DNA of 13,448 bases from NCBI GenBank assembly GCA_937897665.1, contig CALCPB010000057.1, forward strand, positions 1-13,448, read 5' to 3'. A program made the position numbers and the translations under genes. The stretch is from an uncultured Halomicronema sp. Its GTDB lineage: Bacteria > Cyanobacteriota > Cyanobacteriia > Phormidesmidales > Phormidesmidaceae. Of the stretch, positions 8,101 through 13,448 are shown piece by piece (positions within the stretch are counted from its first letter, which is position 1; the number at the start of each line of letters is the position of its first letter). The notes beneath the pieces are model-generated. The model did not search any database and was not told the DNA's origin. It saw only the letters and a program-made list of their open reading frames with translations.

Positions 8101-10601
8101 ATGTCGCTTTTGTGCAACAGATTGCTCAACAGGTCGAGGTGGCCATTCAGCAGGTCAAACTGCTGCAAGAAATGGCCATCCGCGCCCGCCGCGAACGGCT
8201 CCGGCGACTCATTACCCAACACATTCGCCAGAGTCTTGATCTGGACGTGATTTTAAGGGCGACGGTGCAAGAAATCCGCAAATTTATGGGCACCGATCGC
8301 GTGCTCATTTACCGGTTCAACCCCGATTGGACGGGTGAGATCGTGGTTGAATCGATTCATCCCGAGTGGATTGACGTGAGTATCGGTCAAACCAAGACGC
8401 CTCAGCTGCCTGCCGCCATTATTGAGCAGTATCGTCAAGGCCACATCACGCAAATCGAGCAGGTGCAAACTGCCGATATTCCGGCGGATTACCGGCAGTT
8501 TTTAGTGCAGTGGCAAATTCAGGCCAGTCTGGTCTTTCCTCTCGCTATCGATGGCCAACTGTGGGGGGTATTGGTGCTGCAACACTGTCGCGCCCCGCGC
8601 CCGTGGCCAGCGGATGAAATTAATTTTGTGCAGCAAATTGCTGATCAGGTGGAAATCGCTATTCAGCAATCACAACTGTGGCATCAGACGACGATTCGCG
8701 CCCACCGCGAACAGTTGCTCAACGAAATTGTCACCTTGATGCGCGACAGTTTGGATCTCGATGTGGTGATCCAGCGCACCATCCAAAAGCTCTTGGCAGA
8801 GTTTAAGGTGGGGCGCTGTATGTTTATTCAATGTGGCGCTGACGACGATTATTTTGAATATGCCGCTTGTGCAACGGTTCCTAATCTACCCGACCTGACC
8901 GGGAGCCGGATGGCTGTGCAAGACAGTCCTTACATTTTGGCGCTGTTGGCGCAAGAGCCGCCGAAGGCCACTAGTGACGTGCTCGCTGAGCCAATGTTGG
9001 CCAACCTCTTACCGTTCATCCAACAGGCTCAGATCGGGGCCGTCCTCAGCGTGACGATTCGCTATGAGGGGGAAGTCAAGGGCATTTTATGCATGCATCA
9101 TCCGGTGCCGCGGCAATGGACGGCGAGCGAGCAAATTTTAATCAAGCAGGTGGCCGACCAATTGGCGATCGCCCTGCAGCAGGCTGAGCTGTATCAGCAG
9201 GCGCAAACCGAAATTGCTGAACGCCTGAGGCTAGAAGCACAGCTACGCCATGATGCCGTTCACGATGCGCTGACCGGTCTCCCCAATCGCACGCTACTGC
9301 TCGATCGACTGCAGTTGGCCCTGCAGCGCTATCAGCGGCGGCACTATGACACTTTGTCGGCAGATGCCGTCAGCCCTGGCGCTCACGATGAGTTTGCGGT
9401 TCTCTTTCTTGACCTCGATCGCTTCAAAGTGATCAACGACAGTTTGGGCCATACGTTTGGCGATCGGCTGTTGCGCCTGGTGGCGACTCGCTTGAGTAGC
9501 TGTCTGCGCGATGTCGATATTGCGGCTCGGCTCGGCGGGGATGAATTTGTCATTTTGCTGGAAGAGTTGGTCAGCGTCGAGTTTGCCGTTGATGTGGCTC
9601 GCCGCATTCACAACGTTTTAGAAGTGCCGGTCTTGCTCGATGGGCAAGAAATCTTTGTGCATGTCAGCATTGGCATTGCGTTCGGTGCCAGCACCTATAC
9701 GGCTCCCGAGCAAATTCTCCGGAATGCTGATATCGCCATGTATGAGGCGAAAAAAAGTCGCCAAGAGTATGTCGTGTTTGATGCTTCGATGCATGCGATC
9801 GCCCTGCAGCAAATGACGTTAGAAAATGACCTCCGTCATGCCATCAAACGCGATGAACTGCGCCTGCATTATCAACCCATCGTCTCGTTATCGACTGGGC
9901 TAATTATGGGGTTTGAAGCTTTGGTGCGGTGGCAGCACCCTAATCGGGGGTTGCTGTCTCCGGCCGCATTTGTGGAAATCGCGGAAGATACCGGCTTGAT
10001 TGCGGAGATTGATCTGTGGGTTTTGCGGCAGTCGTGTCAACAGCTGCGGCGCTGGCATGACTGGGCTCCCGCCAGCGCTGACATTACGCTAAGTGTTAAC
10101 CTTTCGGGCAAACAATTCTCGCAGCCGGATCTCATTCACCAAATTGACTATGCGCTGCATCAGGCTTGCTTAGCAGGCAAACATCTGAAGCTCGAGATTA
10201 CTGAGAGTGTCTTGATTACCAATAATGATCTCACTGTCAAAACGCTTAACGACTTCAGAGCCCGCGATATTCAGGTGTGCATGGATGATTTTGGCACCGG
10301 CTATTCTTCGCTGAGCTACCTGCATCAATTACCCGTAGACGTGTTGAAAATTGATAAATCTTTTATCCTCAATTTGCACTCTGACAGCCGGAGTACTCGC
10401 GATTATGAGATTGTCAAAGCGATTATCAATTTAGCTCTCAACCTCAACCTTCAGGTGATTGCTGAAGGCGTGGAAAACCGCGACGTGCTGATCTATTTAC
10501 AGAAACACAAATGTCACTTTGGTCAGGGCTATCACTTTGCCCCGGCGACGACTCCCGAAGCGGCAACCCAGCTGCTGCTAGCTCAGCCTTTTCGCTTGTA
10601 A
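5154..10601 (+). CDS. PAS(6)-GAF(3)-GGDEF-EAL c-di-GMP signalling protein, candidate photoreceptor
   Basis: This 1815-residue cytoplasmic protein has no membrane segment or signal peptide. Six PAS units lie at about 55-175, 185-320, 330-448, 455-577, 585-705 and 712-830, most ending in a PAC-like 'GRDIT' motif. Three GAF domains follow at about 850-1003, 1010-1172 and 1185-1345. The GGDEF domain (about 1363-1540) has an intact GGDEF (1461-1465) and, five residues before it, an inhibitory-site motif RDVD (1452-1455). The EAL domain (about 1555-1810) keeps EAL (1588-1590), Asn1649, EITES (1681-1685), DDFGTGYSSL (1711-1720), Lys1732, Asp1734, AEGVE (1770-1774) and QGY (1791-1793). Both c-di-GMP synthesis and hydrolysis therefore look possible. 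GAF1 carries DPCF (Cys912) and Cys940-His941, suggesting bilin binding; GAF2 lacks both cysteines and GAF3 is divergent. The GTG start has a good Shine-Dalgarno. It is divergent from gdhA and followed by acnA. The signals sensed by the PAS domains cannot be told from sequence. Confidence 0.95.
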   Translation: MSSDHRASTNNAFMATTQESSEFLTDSAIAPQQPQTDGCPADAQPVAAANAARSAAEQRYRSVIETQTELICRYQPDGTLTFVNGAYCRFFGRSPSDLIGLNFIELVPPEGQALIRQQMAELRQLTVDRPSLTHTHRATAADGRTVWHQWVNQALFDEQGILHELQATGRDITDLKATEQALRDREHQLSLFLTQSLDGFFFMTLDEPVWWNETCDQAATLDYIFAHQRVTKANSAIAQQYGLTKAEFLGLTLTDFFAEDIEGGKATIRQLLDEGRQKINTLERRTDGTPIWIEGDYICLYDGQGRVTGCFGIQRDVTGLQQTFAALTASEHKYRLLVENQTDLVVKIDVDGHFLFVSPSYCDLFDQSLDELLDRNFVPSVPVADQAATELAMATLWHPPYTCQLEQRALTRHGWRWLSWSYKAVVDNDANITAIVGVGRDITQRKQTELQLQLSEQRFRQVLEGLTRVAIMLDRQGNLVFCNDYLLNLTGWQRAEVLHQNWGECFLPPEIRPRMQALLQQVVEQGALPHQYFENEIITRQGDRRLIAWNNTVQHDAKGRIISLTSIGEDITDRKRNEIALRETTQRLTLATEVAQIGIWEWDIQHDRLIWDEQMHRIYGTTAAQFAGCHADWEARVHPDDLPELNVQKSIFLQGQEAILHNEFRIVRPDGEIRHIESYSNLVRDAAGQPACTIGVNWDISDRKASALALAETNQQLQALMQNSPAVMALYDETGRYHRVNPITEAFLQRPAAEIVGRRFDELYPPDMAARYRERVQRLVETNCPLVVEDRLMLMGENRIVRSILFPVLDQPDSPKLFGLIATDITALVTAREDLRRQAARERLLRELTGDIRSSLNLSAILDKTVNGVRQFLDTDRVLIYRFNPDWSGDMIVEAVIEPWLAVLGERLRDPCFEGYWVERYRHGHIGQVNDLKTANLTPCHQNLLEHYQVQANVILPLVVDQTLWGLLCVHHCRSPRQWLAEDVAFVQQIAQQVEVAIQQVKLLQEMAIRARRERLRRLITQHIRQSLDLDVILRATVQEIRKFMGTDRVLIYRFNPDWTGEIVVESIHPEWIDVSIGQTKTPQLPAAIIEQYRQGHITQIEQVQTADIPADYRQFLVQWQIQASLVFPLAIDGQLWGVLVLQHCRAPRPWPADEINFVQQIADQVEIAIQQSQLWHQTTIRAHREQLLNEIVTLMRDSLDLDVVIQRTIQKLLAEFKVGRCMFIQCGADDDYFEYAACATVPNLPDLTGSRMAVQDSPYILALLAQEPPKATSDVLAEPMLANLLPFIQQAQIGAVLSVTIRYEGEVKGILCMHHPVPRQWTASEQILIKQVADQLAIALQQAELYQQAQTEIAERLRLEAQLRHDAVHDALTGLPNRTLLLDRLQLALQRYQRRHYDTLSADAVSPGAHDEFAVLFLDLDRFKVINDSLGHTFGDRLLRLVATRLSSCLRDVDIAARLGGDEFVILLEELVSVEFAVDVARRIHNVLEVPVLLDGQEIFVHVSIGIAFGASTYTAPEQILRNADIAMYEAKKSRQEYVVFDASMHAIALQQMTLENDLRHAIKRDELRLHYQPIVSLSTGLIMGFEALVRWQHPNRGLLSPAAFVEIAEDTGLIAEIDLWVLRQSCQQLRRWHDWAPASADITLSVNLSGKQFSQPDLIHQIDYALHQACLAGKHLKLEITESVLITNNDLTVKTLNDFRARDIQVCMDDFGTGYSSLSYLHQLPVDVLKIDKSFILNLHSDSRSTRDYEIVKAIINLALNLNLQVIAEGVENRDVLIYLQKHKCHFGQGYHFAPATTPEAATQLLLAQPFRL
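7716..8153 (+). other. GAF1: putative DXCF-type cyanobacteriochrome domain
   Basis: Residues about 855-1000 of the signalling protein. DTDRVLIYRFNPDWSG opens a phytochrome-like GAF. RDPCFEGYWVERYRHG contains DPCF with Cys912 (codon 7887-7889), and NLTPCHQNLLEHYQVQAN contains Cys940-His941 (codon 7971-7973). In characterised DXCF cyanobacteriochromes the second cysteine of the pair binds the bilin and the DXCF cysteine forms a reversible extra thioether, giving violet or blue absorption. Both motifs and the spacing between them fit. Some cyanobacterial GAF domains keep DPCF without binding a bilin, so the Cys-His pair is the stronger sign. Confidence 0.62.
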
Positions 10602-10736
10602 GAACCATTGGACACCCATTGCAATATTGCTTACTAAGGCGATCGCATCAAGACGGTAGAATCAAAATCCATGCTCACATGGCTTAGCGTCAGCTGCTAG
10701 GGCTGATAGACATCTAGACGAGGAGATTCAATCGCC
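10602..10736 (+). promoter_or_regulatory. Intergenic region with acnA leader and ribosome binding site
   Basis: The 135 bases between the GGDEF-EAL stop and acnA hold a HIP1 octamer (10639-10646), a -10-like TAGAAT (10657-10662) without a good -35, and AGGAGA (10721-10726) ten bases before the GTG start. No clear hairpin terminator for the upstream gene is visible, so partial read-through from it into acnA is possible. Confidence 0.4.
10639..10646. repeat. HIP1 octamer GCGATCGC
   Basis: One of many copies of this cyanobacterial palindrome in the window, and one of the few outside a gene. It is the main compositional sign of the host group. Confidence 0.7.
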
Positions 10737-13424
10737 GTGACCAATAGCTTTAATGCCAAAACTGTTCTGGATGTCAGCGGTAAGGAATATATCTATTACA
10801 GTCTGCCAGCGGCGGCGAAGCAGTTAGGCGACGTGACTCGACTGCCTTTTAGCCTCAAAGTGCTGCTCGAAAACCTGTTGCGCTACGAAGATGATCGCAC
10901 CGTCAAAGCGGCCGATGTGCAGGCGATCGCCGCCTGGCTGACCACCCAAAGCTCCGATAAAGAAATTGCCTATCGGCCAGCACGGGTGCTGATGCAAGAC
11001 TTTACCGGTGTGCCTGCCGTGGTGGATCTGGCTGCCATGCGGGATGCGATGGTTAACCTGGGTGGCGACCCCGAAAAAATCAATCCCCTTTCCCCAGTTG
11101 ACTTGGTCATTGACCACTCGGTGATGGTTGATAACTTTGGCAGCGACAGCGCCTTTGGCGACAACGTGCAGCGAGAGTTTGAACGTAATGGCGAGCGTTA
11201 TGCCTTTTTGCGCTGGGGGCAGCAGGCCTTCGACAATTTTCGCGTGGTTCCCCCCGGCACGGGCATCTGTCACCAGGTCAATCTTGAATACCTGGCCCAA
11301 ACCATTTGGACAAAGGAAGAAAATGGCGAAACCGTCGCTTACCCGGACACGCTGGTGGGCACCGACAGCCACACGACGATGATCAATGGCCTCGCCGTTT
11401 TGGGCTGGGGCGTCGGTGGTATTGAGGCCGAAGCGGCTATGTTGGGTCAACCGATTTCGATGTTGATTCCTGAAGTGGTGGGGTTCAAGCTGACGGGCAA
11501 GTTGCCTGAGGGGGCGACGGCGACCGATCTCGTCCTGACGGTGGTGCAAATGCTGCGGCAGAAGGGTGTCGTGAGCAAGTTCGTCGAGTTCTATGGCGAT
11601 GGCCTCTCTCACCTTACCCTGGCCGATCGCGCCACCATTTCTAACATGGCCCCGGAATATGGCGCGACCTGCGGCTTTTTCCCGATTGATGCCGAAACGC
11701 TACGGTACTTGTCGTTTTCCGGCCGTGACCCCGAGCGCGTAGCGCTGGTCGAAGCCTATGCCAAAGCTCAAGGCCTCTGGCGTGAAGATGACACGCCCGA
11801 CCCGATCTTTACCGACACGCTGGCCCTCGACCTGGCCACTGTTGAGCCGTCCTTGGCCGGCCCCAAGCGACCTCAAGATCGAGTGTTGCTGTCGCAGCTA
11901 GCGAAGCAGTTCACCAACGCTGACTATCCTAGACATAGAGGCTTGACTGCTTATGCCGAGAAGCGCTCGGTGCCGGTGGCTGGCACGGATTATGAACTCA
12001 TGGATGGGGCGGTGGCGATCGCTGCCATCACCAGCTGCACCAATACGTCTAACCCCTCGGTGATGATTGGGGCCGGTCTGGTCGCCCGCAAGGCACGGGC
12101 CAAGGGATTGAAGGTGCAGCCCTGGGTTAAAACCTCTCTGGCTCCGGGTAGTCAAGTCGTCTCTGACTATCTTGAAAAAGCCGGTCTACAAGAGGATTTG
12201 GATGCCCTTGGTTTTAACCTGGTGGGCTATGGTTGCACTACCTGTATTGGTAACTCCGGGCCGCTGCCAGAGGCCATCGTGGAGGCCATTAATGCGGAAG
12301 ATTTGGTGGTGGGTGCGGTGCTCTCGGGCAACCGCAATTTTGAAGGGCGCGTGAGCCCTCACACTAAGGCGAACTACTTGGCCTCGCCGCCGTTGGTGGT
12401 GGCCTACGCGATCGCCGGCAACCTGGCGATCGACCTCAAACAAGACCCAATTGGCCAAGACGCCGAGGGCCGCCCCGTTTACCTCAAAGACATTTGGCCC
12501 ACCACGGCAGAAATTCAGACCGTGATGGCGGCGGCGCTGACGCCCGAAATGTTCCGTAGTCGCTATGGCAATGTGTTTACCGGCACGGCCGATTGGCAGG
12601 CGATCGCCGCCGAAGAAAGTCAAACCTACGACTGGCAGGGCGACAGCACCTATGTCCAAAACCCGCCTTTCTTTGATGATATGGCCGCGACGGTCAACGG
12701 CAGCAGCTTTGCCGATGTAACTGGGGCGCGACCGCTGGCCCTGCTCGGTGACAGCATCACCACCGACCACATCTCTCCCGCTGGCGCGATTAAAGCTGCG
12801 AGTCCGACCGGCGATTATCTTAAAGACCACGATGTGGCCGTGACGGAGTTCAACTCCTACGGTTCGCGACGCGGCAACCACGAAGTGATGATGCGCGGCA
12901 CCTTTGCCAATATCCGCTTGCAGAATGAGATGGTGCCCGGTTCGGCAGGCGGCGTGACTAAATACATGCCGGACGGTACGGAAATGTCGATCTACGATGC
13001 CGCCATGCAGTATCAGGCGGCTGGTGTCCCCCTCGTGGTGATTGCCGGTAAAGAATATGGCACCGGCTCCTCGCGTGACTGGGCGGCGAAGGGCACCCGC
13101 TTGCTTGGGGTTAAGGCTGTGGTGGCTGAAAGCTTCGAGCGCATTCACCGCTCTAATTTGGTGGGCATGGGCGTATTGCCGCTACAGTTTCAGCTGGGTA
13201 CCACGCGCGAAACCCTACAGCTCGACGCCACTGATACTTTTGACCTTACGGGTCTAAGCGGTGGCATTCAGCCAGGTATGACGGTGACGCTAACGGTGCA
13301 TCGTGCTGATGGCACAACCACTGCGGTTCCTTTGCTCTGCCGCATCGACACGTTGGATGAAGTGGAGTACTACCGCAACGGGGGCAATTTGCACATTGTT
13401 CTCCGCCAACTGTTGGCAGCTTAG
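10737..13424 (+). CDS. acnA: Aconitate hydratase, AcnA type
   Basis: A complete 895-residue aconitase of the AcnA/IRP1 type, converting citrate to isocitrate via cis-aconitate with a [4Fe-4S] cluster in the cytoplasm. The cluster ligands are Cys434 in [13 protein letters not shown], and Cys500 and Cys503 in [14 protein letters not shown], at nearly the positions known for E. coli AcnA. Other active-site blocks are DHSVMVD (126-132), [20 protein letters not shown] (208-227), GNRNFEGRV (531-539), [13 protein letters not shown] (671-683) and [12 protein letters not shown] (775-786). The length is typical and nothing is missing. The start is GTG with AGGAGA ten bases upstream. AcnD-like 2-methylcitrate dehydratases are related, but length and motifs favour AcnA. 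Cyanobacteria characterised to date, such as Synechocystis, rely on the differently ordered AcnB, so this type is of interest. It yields isocitrate and so 2-oxoglutarate, the substrate of the GDH encoded nearby. Confidence 0.95.
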   Translation: MTNSFNAKTVLDVSGKEYIYYSLPAAAKQLGDVTRLPFSLKVLLENLLRYEDDRTVKAADVQAIAAWLTTQSSDKEIAYRPARVLMQDFTGVPAVVDLAAMRDAMVNLGGDPEKINPLSPVDLVIDHSVMVDNFGSDSAFGDNVQREFERNGERYAFLRWGQQAFDNFRVVPPGTGICHQVNLEYLAQTIWTKEENGETVAYPDTLVGTDSHTTMINGLAVLGWGVGGIEAEAAMLGQPISMLIPEVVGFKLTGKLPEGATATDLVLTVVQMLRQKGVVSKFVEFYGDGLSHLTLADRATISNMAPEYGATCGFFPIDAETLRYLSFSGRDPERVALVEAYAKAQGLWREDDTPDPIFTDTLALDLATVEPSLAGPKRPQDRVLLSQLAKQFTNADYPRHRGLTAYAEKRSVPVAGTDYELMDGAVAIAAITSCTNTSNPSVMIGAGLVARKARAKGLKVQPWVKTSLAPGSQVVSDYLEKAGLQEDLDALGFNLVGYGCTTCIGNSGPLPEAIVEAINAEDLVVGAVLSGNRNFEGRVSPHTKANYLASPPLVVAYAIAGNLAIDLKQDPIGQDAEGRPVYLKDIWPTTAEIQTVMAAALTPEMFRSRYGNVFTGTADWQAIAAEESQTYDWQGDSTYVQNPPFFDDMAATVNGSSFADVTGARPLALLGDSITTDHISPAGAIKAASPTGDYLKDHDVAVTEFNSYGSRRGNHEVMMRGTFANIRLQNEMVPGSAGGVTKYMPDGTEMSIYDAAMQYQAAGVPLVVIAGKEYGTGSSRDWAAKGTRLLGVKAVVAESFERIHRSNLVGMGVLPLQFQLGTTRETLQLDATDTFDLTGLSGGIQPGMTVTLTVHRADGTTTAVPLLCRIDTLDEVEYYRNGGNLHIVLRQLLAA

Positions 13425-13448
13425 ATAACCTGAGATCGGGATAGGGGC

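Noticed and set aside
10621..10630. Palindrome GCAATATTGC after the GGDEF-EAL stop as a terminator
   Set aside because: It has no loop, a weak stem and no T-run, so it does not look like an intrinsic terminator.
10824..11612. 262-codon minus-strand frame inside acnA
   Set aside because: Antisense shadow of a well-conserved aconitase; rich in His, Arg and Gln as expected from reversed codons of GC-rich coding DNA.
12186..13148. 320-codon minus-strand frame inside acnA
   Set aside because: Same reason: an antisense shadow with no recognisable domain and no independent start signals.
1..13448. CRISPR arrays, tRNA or rRNA genes, phage or toxin-antitoxin genes
   Set aside because: Looked for on both strands; no repeat-spacer pattern, cloverleaf or recognisable gene of these kinds was seen.

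Overview
The window looks like part of a cyanobacterial chromosome, probably from a filamentous species. The octamer GCGATCGC (the cyanobacterial HIP1 repeat) recurs throughout, for example at 1628-1635, 3777-3784, 4032-4039 and 10639-10646. The first gene resembles HpsE, a glycosyltransferase tied to hormogonium (motile filament) polysaccharide. The central gene joins PAS domains, phytochrome-like GAF domains and GGDEF-EAL in a typically cyanobacterial way. A genus cannot be named from the sequence alone.

Layout. 1-929 (minus) is an almost complete HpsE-like family 2 glycosyltransferase that runs off the left edge. 930-2575 has no intact gene. It holds a heavily decayed IS4-family transposase (about 1381-2175, plus), then a pair of 19-bp direct repeats and weak promoter-like hexamers. 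2576-3229 (plus) is a GT25-like polysaccharide biosynthesis protein. It is followed, after one in-frame TAA and one codon, by a short basic ORF (3233-3481) that may be its detached C-terminus. 3492-4778 (minus) is glutamate dehydrogenase, convergent with that pair. 5154-10601 (plus) encodes a 1815-residue multidomain signalling protein with six PAS domains, three GAF domains, GGDEF and EAL. 10737-13424 (plus) is an AcnA-type aconitase, complete just before the right edge.

Working together. The left third deals with cell-surface or secreted polysaccharide and is scarred by an old insertion. The right two thirds place a cyclic-di-GMP enzyme between two central-metabolism genes, aconitase (leading to isocitrate and 2-oxoglutarate) and glutamate dehydrogenase (2-oxoglutarate plus ammonium to glutamate). 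The GDH and GGDEF-EAL genes are divergent and share a 375-bp upstream region; aconitase follows in the same direction as GGDEF-EAL after 135 bp.

The most interesting element is the first GAF domain of the signalling protein. It carries both a DPCF motif (Cys912) and a Cys-His motif (Cys940-His941), the pattern of dual-cysteine, DXCF-type cyanobacteriochromes. The neighbouring GAF2 is a close paralogue lacking both cysteines. The protein may therefore be a light-sensing c-di-GMP switch. No RNA gene, CRISPR array or intact mobile element was seen.
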